Source of the DNA: Trachelipus rathkii
Lineage: Eukaryota > Arthropoda > Malacostraca > Isopoda > Trachelipodidae
Direction of reading: 5' to 3'
NCBI GenBank assembly: GCA_015478945.1
Contig: JABUQX010097444.1
Coordinates: forward strand, 2,501-18,095
DNA length: 15,595 nt
Shown: positions 7,751-15,595 of the stretch, piece by piece
Layout of the letters: each line of letters starts with the position of its first letter
How positions within the stretch are numbered: position 1 is the stretch's first letter
Translations under genes and position numbers: made by a program
The notes under the pieces: generated by a model
The model's database searches: none
The model's input: only the letters and a program-made list of their open reading frames with translations
Told to the model about the DNA's origin: nothing

Positions 7751-8530
7751 TGTTAATAATTATATGTGGTATTAGCAGTAAAGCAGAAAGTTAAAAACAG
7801 TAAAGCAAGAAAGTTAATAGCAGTAAAAGAAGATAATTGAAGTAGCAGATACATGAAGTTAAGCAGTACCAAACATGAGTTAAGCAGTAAAGCAGTAAAT
7901 CAAAAAGCATACTAATCCTCCCCTTGTTGTGTTAGGTAACACTCTATTGATTACTGATTTACTGCTCTTAAGGTATGTAATGTGTAATAGAATTGTGAGT
8001 TAAACAGTAAAAACATATGAGTTGAAAGCCAGCTGAAAACATGATGTTAAAGATTAAAGCAGACAGTTATAAGCAGTAAAGCAGAAAAGTTAAAGCAGTA
8101 AACATATTAAAGCAGTTAAAAGTGCAGTAAACAAGAAGCATAACTAATCCCCTTGGTGTTTAGGTAACACATCTTATGATTTTACTGATTTAACTGCTTT
8201 AAAGGTATGTATGTTGTAATAAATATGTGAGTTAAACAGTAAAACATATAGTTAAAGCAGTACATACATGGTTAAAAGCAGTAAAGCAGAAAGTTAAAGC
8301 AGTAAAAGCAGTAAAACAAAAGGGCATACTAATTCCCTAGGTGTTAGGTAAACACCTTTATTTGATTTTACTGAACTTACTGCTTAAGGTATGTAATGGT
8401 TATAATATGAGTTAAGCAGTAAAACATGAGTAAGAGCAGTAAAGCAGTAAAACAAAAGCATTCTAATCCCCCCTAGGTGTTAGGTAACGACCTCTATGAT
8501 TTTACTGATTTTACTGGCTTTCAAGGTCTG
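7750..8530 (+). repeat. Tandem array of four MITE-like hairpin units
   Basis: Four units lie at about 7881-7972, 8108-8203, 8294-8388 and 8431-8525. Each has a left stem like TAAAGCAGTAAAGCAGTAAA, a loop with GCATACTAATCCCC and a small inner palindrome GTGTTAGGTAACAC, and a right stem like TTTACTGATTTACTGCTTTA. Each unit is followed by a segment like GGTATGTAATGT. Between units lie direct AGTAAA-rich repeats of shrinking length (start spacing about 227, 186 and 137 bp). No protein is encoded. The structure suggests a non-autonomous fold-back or MITE-like element amplified in tandem. Target-site duplications are not clear. Confidence 0.7.
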
Positions 8531-8870
8531 TAGAGATGTATTATGTTTTAATAAAAATTGTCGTAGCAGTTGTAGTAAAGATCATAATATTAGTATTCAG
8601 CACTGCTGGATTTTTTTTTCTTTCCTTTCTCATTCTCATTCTTATTCATTATTATATTGGCATAACTTCTTGCAATAGATTCTAATTTTTCAATGTTATG
8701 TGGTCAGCTTTTCCTGTTTAGAGTGTAGTACATTTGCTCAGTACTCGACTCTCATCAATTGTTGAATTAGTCGCTGATGGAGCTTACCCCCAAACGCTCC
8801 TCTGGATACCGTTCTCTGCACACCTGACTCATTTTTTTTTCAGTAAAAGGTGTAATTATATGATATATAT
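8531..8870. other. Unassigned AT-rich stretch
   Basis: I see no repeat, element or gene here beyond short T runs (near 8610 and 8830). The short plus-strand frames at 8496-8678 and 8734-8997 have no recognisable domain, and the second runs into TG-repeat sequence. Confidence 0.5.
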
Positions 8871-9420
8871 AATGTTGTGTTGTGTGGTGTGTGTGATGTG
8901 TGTAGATGTGGTGAGCTACGGCTGGTATATTGTTCAAGGGTGGATCGTATGTTGTCTACGTTATGTGTGGCTGTGTGTGTGTAGGTATATGTGGTGAGCG
9001 TAAGTGCCTATGGGTAGGTGTGATGTGTGTATAAAAAAGCCTAGCGTATTGTGGTGTGGTTAATAGCCTGCGGGCGTGGCGTGTGGTGCAAAGTTCTATA
9101 GTGTGTGTAGACGCTGGTGTAGGTTGAGCTAGGGTTGTGGTGTATGTATCCAATGGCAGGTCCGGTAAGGGGGGGTGTGTATATAAGGTGGTGTATGGTC
9201 TAGCATGTGGTGGTAGCGTGCAAGATGATGATTAGTTCTATGGGTGGGTGTCAGTGTCTATGTGTGTAAGTTCCTAGGCTGGTGTGTGTGTGTGTGTCTA
9301 AGTAGCGTATACGGGTGTGTGTGTTGCTGCGCTAGTGTGGGAGTGTGTAGTATGTTATATGTATGTTGTGTGTGTTATGGGATGAATAGCGATTTACTCT
9401 GCTCTCATCTCTCGTTGTAT
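8871..9420 (+). repeat. Degenerate TG-rich minisatellite
   Basis: TG runs alternate with recurring words such as GTAAGTTCCTA, TTCTATGGGTGGGTG and GTGTGTAAG. Similar words (GTAAGTTCCTATGG) occur near 4669 in the inverted-repeat spacer. Open frames on both strands over this stretch are low-complexity Val/Cys or Thr/His translations. Confidence 0.65.
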
Positions 9421-9575
9421 GTATATATATATATTAATATATATATTAATAATAATAGATATATATCTAATTATATATATATAATACTAATATATAAATA
9501 GTATATATATATAATATATATAATATATAATATATATTATATATATATATAAATAGTATATATTATAAATTGCAT
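9421..9575. repeat. (TA)n-rich tract
   Basis: Interrupted TA and TAA repeats run from about 9421 to 9575. There is no other content. Confidence 0.9.
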
Positions 9576-10040
9576 TACTATATAAAAATGCATAAGATCG
9601 TAGAATGGCGTTTTTTCTAAATTTTAATATGGAAATACTATTTCCAAAATTTGTTGTATGCCTAAAAGATGATTTATATATAGAGTAACATTTGTTTATA
9701 ATATTAAACGGGCAGTCAAGACGAGCCTCAATTATGTCAGTCGTATAACACTCCTTAAGAAGGCTACGGGTCGAGTTCCAGTTCTGTCAGGGACAGGAGA
9801 AGTCAACTGTTTTAAAATCCGCCAATTAATTGTGTATTCCTTGGGATGGGATGTTCCCGCCAGAAGATAGAAGAGTTATGCGCAACCGCCTGTGCATATA
9901 CATGTATGCGCAAAACGCAGGTACATACATGACTAAGTAGTAAGTATACGAATGAAACATGCTGGCGACCATTCCCTTAAAGATAGGCCCAAAGGGTTTC
10001 ACGATACCTGTTGAAACCTTGCACGAAAGTACAAGAGAAC
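9576..10040 (+). other. Unassigned stretch with a weak tRNA-SINE-like patch
   Basis: Between two TA tracts lies sequence of normal complexity. At about 9712-9800 it contains CGAGCCTCAATTATGTCAGT and, about 35 bases on, TACGGGTCGAGTTCCAG. These resemble the A and B boxes of a tRNA-derived SINE, but the B box deviates from the GGTTCGANTCC consensus and there is no A-tail. Positions 9880-9930 carry two near copies of a TATGCGCAA word around CATATACATGTATG. No gene is recognisable. Confidence 0.35.
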
Positions 10041-10106
10041 TATATATTATATATTATATTATAATATATAATATATATATATATTATATTATTATATAAG
10101 TATATA

Positions 10107-10152
<46 letters not shown>

Positions 10153-10223
10153 TAATTATAATATAATTTATAATATAAATATATATTATATAATATAATT
10201 ATAATATATATATATATATATAT

Positions 10224-10270
<47 letters not shown>

Positions 10271-10273
10271 ATA
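10041..10273. repeat. Long (TA)n tract
   Basis: More than 200 bases of nearly pure TA with a few A or T slips. It directly abuts the 5' edge of the next LINE fragment. Confidence 0.95.
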
Positions 10274-12515
10274 AGCTAAAGTAGGAAGTATAGATGTTAA
10301 CAGCAAATGGTGGAATGAAGAAGTGATGAAAGCGTTAAAGGTAAAAAAGCGTGGTGAATGTACTAAAAGCAAATGAAGACTCAAAAAAAAGATGCTTGGA
10401 ATTATATAAAGGAGAAAAAAAGAATACTAAAAGGTGTGTGCATACGTAGAGAAAACAAGAGGTAATGAACAGTTTGGAAGGAGGAGGATAAATGAGGACA
10501 TACAAGGAAATAGGAGCTCTTCTGGAAGGAAGCCGCGCAAAGTTACGAATGAGAATAAGGGAATCTGCTAGAATAAGTGAATAGGGATGTGCTTTGTAAA
10601 CGTGAATGGATGTGAGGGGAACGTCTGAAAGAAACTTCGAGAAATCTGCACAATAGTTAGACAGTAATGATAGTGTGTTAGTGAATGTGTGTTGGTTTTT
10701 TGGTGCAAAGAAGGATAGTATTTGGGGATGAGGTTATAGTAAGGAGGAGGTAATGGGTCGGGTGAGAAAGTTGAAGAATGGTAAATATGCAGTAATGATG
10801 AAATTACTATGAACATGATCAAGAGCGGCAAGGCGAGATGGTGATGCATTTGGATTTGGAAGTAGTGTAATAAAGCAGTTGGAGGGATAGTTCCAAGGGT
10901 TGGAGGAGAGCGGTAATAGTACCCTTGTATAAGGTAAGGGAGAAAAAGAGAACTGTAGAAATTATAGGGAATAAGTTTATGAGTGTGTAAGGGGAAGGTA
11001 TAGCTGTTATTGTTGGTCGAAAGAGTTGCGGTGATGACTGAGGGACTGATTGTGAAGAACAAGGTGCGTTTAGGAGTGGTAGCGGATGTGTGTGGATAAG
11101 ATCTTTACATTGAAACAAATGAGTTAGAAAAAGGGAGGAGAAAAAATAAATTATATGTAGCATTTCTGATTTCAAAGAAGGCGAAAGATGGATGAATAGG
11201 GAAGCGCTTATGGCGGTATTAATGGGGAAAAACGTGTCAGTGTAATAATAATAGGCTTCTGAATGAATCATAAAGTATGTCTGACGAAGTGAAGCCGTGT
11301 GTAAGATAAATGTGTCAATGATAATTTCAGAGAATTATCGGAATGAGATAGGTTGTAATATTCCTTTGGTTTTACAATGTGTATATGGTATGGGTTATGA
11401 AAGAATCGAGGTGGGGATGGCAGGAAATTGGTGTTAGTAATTGATGGAAGAAAGGGGAGGAGTGGATGAAGTGCCCACTATTGTATGCGGATGATTTGTT
11501 CTGTGTGGGGCGAGTCTGAAGAGAGTTTAAGAAGGATTGGTGAGAGAATTGCAGGGTGTGTTAAAAGGAGGGGTTTGAAAGTAAACGTGTATAAGTAAGG
11601 TATTGGTTGTGAGTGAGGACATCCTCAGTGAACTATGTTAGATGATAGCTTTCTGAACAGCTTTGTTCTGAGTTTTAAAATTTTATTAACAACTTGGAGC
11701 CGAGAAAGGAACGGATGATTGCAGAGTGTAGTAGGAAAGTCTGTGAATGGCAGGAAGGTGGCTGGGCCATTAAATCGTTTGGTGAATGTAAAGGAACTAT
11801 AGTCTTGAGTGCCTGAGTCTTACCATGAGGGTTATGTGTACCTGTGTTATTGTATGAGTGAGACTATGGTCTGGAATAAGAAGTATAGATCTAAAGTTAA
11901 TGTGTTCAATGGACAATCTAAGGGCTTGTTAAAAATAAAGAAAAAGTTAATAAAGTGAGGAATGAAACGTATTAAGAGGTTGTGTGGTGTGAAAGAAAGG
12001 GTAAATGAAGAATAAATGAAAGTATGTTTGAGATGGTTTGGTCATATGTGGCAAGGATGAATGAAAGTCGGTGGTTAAAGAAGTTATAGTGGAGAGTGTG
12101 TTGTGGAACGCGACCGGCCCTGGGAGCCGAGCGAAAATGAATTGAGTCGGGAGCGAATGTCTGACAGGAGAGAAATGTGAAGTTTGGCAAGGCGAAAATA
12201 AAGGTGCATGATAGGAGGGAATGGCGGGGTTTTGTGAGGGGCAATGGTTGTGGCCCACCTGGGCCAGGGGATCGAACCCTTACATGACGATTTACCATAG
12301 TGAGGGTCCGTCGCGGTCCTATGAAGTCTCTTAGGTGGATTTTCTGTCTGGTGAACAGCTCTCTCACTAAGTAATGGTACAGAGGGGGCGGTAAGGGCTG
12401 GGCTTTCTTTCGACGTTTGTCATGTTCTCCTACTGCGTTTCTTTCCGATGCTTGTACAGCACCTTATCCCCCCAATCTTGGGGCAAATAGGAGAAAGAAG
12501 AGAAAGAAAGAAGAA
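10274..12515 (+). mobile_element. 5'-truncated non-LTR retrotransposon of a second, RTE-like type
   Basis: Plus-strand translation in shifting frames follows the reverse transcriptase and C-terminal tail of a LINE family that I recall as abundant in decapod crustaceans. The endonuclease part is missing. The element starts mid-ORF (NSKWWNEEVMKALKVKKR near 10295) right after a TA tract. After the ORF ends near 12265 there are about 250 bases of probable 3' UTR, ending in an AGAAAGAAGAA segment and another TA tract. The clade assignment is tentative and rests on the WFGH C-terminal signature. The long minus-strand frames at 10568-11062, 10819-11271, 11947-12258 and 11972-12367 are antisense to this element. 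Confidence 0.8.
10286..12265 (+). pseudogene. Frameshifted reverse transcriptase of the second LINE type
   Basis: The role in an active copy is RNA-dependent DNA polymerase for target-primed reverse transcription. Signatures in order are WWNEEV (about 10304-10321), VRKLKNGKYA (10762-10791, the K-N-G-K motif before the fingers), VMTEGLI (about 11031-11051), CVDKIFTLKQM (about 11089-11121), NREALMAVLMG (about 11192-11224), and LYADD with an intact catalytic box at 11481-11495. Then come SETMVWNKKYRSKV (about 11857-11900), LCGVKERVNE near 11980-12010, LRWFGH (about 12028-12045) and EWRGFVRGN (about 12218-12244). Frameshifts and stops lie between almost all of these. The intact YADD box and long collinearity suggest younger or less decayed coding than the minus-strand LINE. 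Confidence 0.85.
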
Positions 12516-12516
12516 T

Positions 12517-12549
<33 letters not shown>

Positions 12550-12616
12550 TATTATATATAATATATAGTAAATATATATATATTTATATAATTATATATA
12601 TAATATATATATATTA
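12516..12616. repeat. (TA)n tract after the second LINE type
   Basis: About 100 bases of TA with TAA slips immediately follow the probable 3' end of the LINE. Confidence 0.9.
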
Positions 12617-13020
12617 GTGAAAGGCATAAATTTGAAATAGATCAATAAACTATGGTATAGGGGATTGGGAATACCTCCTTGGAGAGCACAGACAGATAAG
12701 CAGTCACGGGTGAAGGTGGAATGGGTCAACCGAAGCCACACCATAGGATAAGGAGGGAAGGACTGGGGAGGTGTGATGAGCGACAGTACGGATATTGTCG
12801 TGAGAATGTATGATCTTCGTGATTATTAACAATACATCTGAGTTATAGAAAAAGCGAGGATGCGAAACAGCGAAAAAGACGGTCCGGCTTGGTGCGTGCC
12901 GGTGCGGTTGGGGGTGCTTGCGCGGGTCGGGCTGCGGTTGCGGCGGGGCCTTGCCGTTAGCCAAACGCGGTTGGGTAAAACTTCCGTGAAAGCCCCCACC
13001 CTTGTCTGAAGGGGGGGGGA
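12617..13020. other. Unassigned stretch with a GC-rich patch
   Basis: Most of it is of normal complexity. Positions 12880-12975 are GC-rich with many CpG dinucleotides (for example GCGCGGGTCGGGCTGCGG). A minus-strand frame of 117 codons (12704-13057) crosses it, with a Pro/Gln/His-rich middle and no domain I recognise. It begins in an A/T homopolymer region and probably has no coding meaning. I cannot assign this stretch to a known element. Confidence 0.4.
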
Positions 13021-13118
13021 GAAATCCGCGAAAAAAATAAAAATGAAATAAAATCAAAAAAAGAAAAAAAAAAAACTAAATTAAAAAAAATTTAAAAAAA
13101 AAAAATAAAAAAAAAAAG
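13021..13118. repeat. A-rich tract
   Basis: Runs of A are interrupted by T, G or C. Read on the minus strand it is a long T-rich tract. Confidence 0.85.
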
Positions 13119-13300
13119 CACCCATGAAGGTAGCTGAGTAAAAAATATCCACCTGACCAGCGATTGTGCTCATCGGTGGGCATGTGGAACCACACCCTGT
13201 AGTTTAAAAATCACCCCAGGAAGGTACGTGAAAACTGGGATGACAAAACGATACCCCAAAAAACACCCCATGAACACGTGAGTGAAAAATATGAATATTG
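13118..13300 (+). repeat. Three spaced copies of a CACCCCATGAAGGTACGTGAG-like motif
   Basis: Related words occur at about 13119 (GCACCCATGAAGGTAGCTGAG), 13213 (CACCCCAGGAAGGTACGTGA) and 13264 (CACCCCATGAACACGTGAGTG). Each is preceded by an A run or A-rich bases. The first and third continue into AGTAAAAAATAT or AGTGAAAAATAT. Spacing is irregular (about 94 and 51 bp). No function can be assigned. Confidence 0.55.
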
Positions 13301-13734
13301 ACTGTACTGACAATAACGCCCTGTAAGGGTCGACGACTCCCCTGACAAGTCGGCGGCCGGTTGGGGTCCCCTTACTACTTCACGCCTCATTCCAGATTCA
13401 GATATATTTGGAATTGTCGAAATAGACAAAAAATATTTATGATGATTATAAATTTTAAATAATGCTTGAAAAGAAAGTCTTACCTTGACAATACTGCTAT
13501 GCATACAATAACCTATTTATAATACCTAGGGAAGCTTCTCTATATAATAAAGCAAAGGCCATCTACACACAAAACTTTGCGGGCCTCTCCTTTCAAACAA
13601 TTTGTTTGAGGATTAACTGCTTTTGCAAGTCAATTAGTCAATAGTTAATTCAGTATTAATATAAATTTAACAATATAATCACAAGTAAAGAAATTCGCTA
13701 CTTATTAAACATTAAAACTCTTTTCTCAATTAAA
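13301..13734. other. Unassigned AT-rich stretch
   Basis: I recognise no gene or element. A minus-strand frame of 97 codons (13211-13504) overlaps the repeated-motif region and has no recognisable domain. Confidence 0.5.
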
Positions 13735-13928
13735 ACACAACAATCTTTCTGGTTTCCCTTCCTCACGCCATTTCTGGCATTTTATAAAAGAAATTATAAA
13801 TGCTGATTTTGCTTCTTGCTCAGCTATTTTTCTATTTTCTGACAAGGGCACAACTGTTATTTTACCTGATGCTAAAGCTAAACTATTCTCTATAAATTTT
13901 GTCCTCTATCAATTGCACATTAGGCTTC

Positions 13929-14004
13929 TACTCTCTCTCTTCTCATCTCTCTCTCTCCTCTCGTCATCTCTCTCTCTCTCTTCTCTTCTCTCTTCTCCTC
14001 TCGT

Positions 14005-14056
<52 letters not shown>
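13929..14056 (+). repeat. (TC)n tract inside the LINE coding sequence
   Basis: About 130 bases of CT repeats have interruptions early on (TCATC, TCGTC) and become purer toward the 3' side. The tract lies in the variable linker between the pre-polymerase region and the first RT block. Confidence 0.95.
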
Positions 14057-14057
<1 letters not shown>

Positions 14058-14545
14058 AGGTTGCTAAAAATCCGATTGAACCTGATGTTGTTATTCCTCT
14101 TGTGTTTCTCAAAAGTTGTGGCTCCGAGCTTGAGAAAAACTGTTTCGTTTCTGTCTTTTCACTTAGACCATTCCTTCCGAAAAAAGGGGGAACCTCTTTC
14201 AACCACCCTAAGCTATCGCCCTATCACTCTATCCTCAGTTCTTTCCGAAATATTCGAGTCATTCCTTTGTAGCGGGGTTTGGAAACATCTTAATTTTTTT
14301 TATCCTTATCTCTGTTGACCAGTATGACTTATATCAGAACGTTCAACATAGTGATCTGATCTTTGACTTTTGGTCCACTTCTCTTTGGCATTTTGGTGCC
14401 AAGTTTGTGAAGAGGGCCATTCAATTTCTCAGAAACTTGGTTGGGAGGTTTCATTTGTAAGTTGTGCTCAACTTTAAACTATCTTTTTGTTGTGTTGGTA
14501 AATATTTTGAAAGGTTTCAATAAAATCTGTCACAAAGTGTTCATT

Positions 14546-14548
14546 TCT

Positions 14549-14589
<41 letters not shown>

Positions 14590-14592
14590 ATC

Positions 14593-14655
<63 letters not shown>
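14546..14655 (+). repeat. (TC)n tract replacing an RT segment
   Basis: About 110 bases of CT repeats carry one CATCATCAT interruption near 14590. The tract sits where the segment after HKVFISL (normally about 18 residues, the 'KLPSYGF' region) should be. That segment is absent. Confidence 0.95.
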
Positions 14656-14658
<3 letters not shown>

Positions 14659-15443
14659 TTCCTTTCCGATCGTTCTATAACAGCTATAGTTGACGGCCAC
14701 TGTTCATCCTTTAAATCTATCATTAGTGGTATTCCTTTCGACTCTGGATTATCCGTAAATGTTTTTCTATTTTTCATTAATCATCTTTCTATCTCTCACT
14801 GCGTCACTTATTTGCTTTTATTCTGAAGATTGACAGGTTCATTACTCACTTTAACTTTCAAAGGGGTTGATGCTAGGAAGACGTCCTTGAAGCAATTGAC
14901 CTCTGAATATTCTCGTAAACTATCTGGGGTCAGAGAAAATATGGTTGTTTTCAATACCTCAAAAATTATGTTCCTTCAACTATCTACTTGAAATGATCTT
15001 CCGCACAACTAAAAAAACATCTTTGAATACTTACAACCTAAGCTTTCTCTTTTCATTTATAATCTTGGTTTTTCTTCTTTGGACGTACCTCATTATTTTT
15101 CTCACTAAGCAAACTTTTAAGAGGTTAGGTTTTTTTTTGAGGCGCGTTCACATTTTCTTCACATCTCACCGGTTGCATTCTCTTATTTGGGGTGTTCTCC
15201 AAATTTATATGGAGTACGCATCACATACCTGGAGTGATTCCATTCTCACAGCTGTTTGAAAGGGTAGAATCTCGGGCTTTTCGCCTTATCAAACCTCGTA
15301 CTCTCACTGACTCCCTTCAATTTCAAAAATTTCCATCCTTTCGTCAAAGTGTTGCGTCACTCTCCTTCCATTATCTCTATTACAACAGGCACTGTTATCT
15401 GACTAGCAAAGTCAATAAATTTCTTCACATTCCCGTTCCCGCA

Positions 15444-15504
15444 CCACACACACACACACACTACAACACATACACACACTCACACACACACACACACACA
15501 CACA
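15444..15504 (+). repeat. (CA)n tract in the LINE C-terminal region
   Basis: CA repeats with a CTACAACACATACAC interruption follow the FLHIPVPAP piece, where a Thr/His-containing tail segment is normally found. Confidence 0.9.
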
Positions 15505-15595
15505 TACAATGACCTTCTTTAGCTACTAGCTTTATCTTCCTAAAGAGCAATGATACAAGAGGTTTAGCATGCCACATTACCATATCAAGTAAAAC

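Larger units (their letters stand above)
13770..15445 (+). pseudogene. Broken reverse-transcriptase ORF of the jockey-like LINE
   Basis: In an active copy this would be the polymerase of target-primed reverse transcription. Pieces in order are SDKGTTVILPDAKAKLFSIN (about 13840-13900), NPIEPDVVIP and VFLKSCGSEL (14067-14135, fitting the usual 'GPDGIP..VLK' block), PKKGG (about 14176-14190), and YRPITLSSVLSEIFESFL (about 14215-14268). Then LVNILKGFNKICHKVF (14495-14542) fits 'LDISKAFDRVWHK', with both Asp positions changed to Asn. SDRSITAIVDGHCSSF follows the second TC tract, and the active-site box at 14819-14830 reads YSED where YADD is expected. MEYASHTWS (15209-15235) and ERVESRAFRLIKPRTLTDSL (15258-15317) mark the thumb and tail. 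Stops and frameshifts are frequent and key Asp residues are lost. Confidence 0.85.
13735..15595 (+). mobile_element. 5'-truncated jockey-like LINE fragment, reaching the window edge
   Basis: This is the same general reverse-transcriptase type as the minus-strand LINE at 1-2340, here on the plus strand. It begins near the linker before the polymerase, with no endonuclease visible, and proceeds to the RT thumb and C-terminal tail. Weak matching continues past the CA tract (PSLATSFIFLKSN near 15510-15550) to the window end. Two TC tracts (about 13929-14056 and 14546-14655) and one CA tract (about 15444-15504) interrupt the coding sequence. The overlapping frames made of Ser/Leu or Arg/Glu runs are translations of those tracts. 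Confidence 0.8.

Noticed and set aside
7750..8530. CRISPR-like array of spaced repeats
   Set aside because: Units are long hairpins with variable, related spacers in a eukaryotic-looking context, with no cas genes and irregular spacing.
10568..11271. Two long minus-strand open frames (164 and 150 codons)
   Set aside because: They are antisense to the plus-strand reverse-transcriptase pseudogene, overlap each other, and show no domain. The plus-strand reading has clear RT motifs.
11947..12367. Minus-strand frames of 103 and 131 codons, and a B-box-like GGTTCGATCCC near 12269
   Set aside because: The frames are antisense to the LINE C-terminal region (WFGH and EWRGFVRGN motifs on the plus strand). 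The B-box-like word has no A box at the right distance, so no tRNA or SINE is called.
13899..14318. Open frames of 97-139 codons over the TC tract, on both strands
   Set aside because: Their length comes from Ser/Leu or Arg/Glu runs encoded by (TC)n. The meaningful parts are fragments of the RT pseudogene.

Overview
This window looks like accessory DNA from a eukaryotic, invertebrate genome. Its three decayed non-LTR retrotransposons (LINEs), its tRNA-derived SINE and its extreme load of simple repeats, (TA)n, (TG)n/(CA)n, (TC)n and poly-A, resemble what is common in decapod crustaceans, especially penaeid-type shrimp. That assignment rests on recalled family resemblance, not on a search. I find no host gene, no bacterial-type operon, no rRNA and no CRISPR array. 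Every long open frame is either a low-complexity translation or antisense to a retrotransposon. Frameshifts are dense throughout. They may be true decay, or partly errors of an unpolished long-read assembly.

Layout. 1-2340 (minus strand): a degenerate LINE with an endonuclease part (about 1500-2340) and a reverse-transcriptase part (1-1212). A tRNA-derived SINE with a pure 70-base poly-A tail (1213-1404, plus strand) interrupts it. 2341-2689: A-rich and CA-rich filler. 2690-7320: a large imperfect inverted repeat with arms of about 1.7 kb (2690-4425 and 5640-7320). The spacer of about 1.2 kb holds (TA)n, (TG)n, a 15-bp minisatellite and an array of roughly 190-bp units. Each arm has a CpG-rich patch at its inner end, an internal duplication of about 120 bp, a small hairpin module and a TG-rich minisatellite at its outer end. 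7320-7750: more minisatellite and a further copy of the 190-bp unit. 7750-8530: four tandem copies of a hairpin unit of about 92 bp, related to the hairpin module in the arms. 8530-10273: TG-rich and TA-rich repeats with a weak SINE-like patch.

10274-12515 (plus strand): a second type of LINE. It keeps a recognisable reverse transcriptase with an intact YADD box and a WFGH C-terminal motif, and it lies between two long TA tracts. 12616-13735: mostly unassigned sequence with a GC-rich patch, an A-rich tract and a motif repeated three times. 13735-15595 (plus strand): a third LINE fragment of the same general type as the first. Its reverse-transcriptase reading is broken by two long TC tracts and one CA tract that seem to have grown inside the coding sequence.

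No genes work together here in a pathway. The biology is retrotransposon decay, SINE-into-LINE nesting and satellite or palindrome formation. The features most worth a second look are the large inverted repeat and the tandem hairpin array that shares a module with it.
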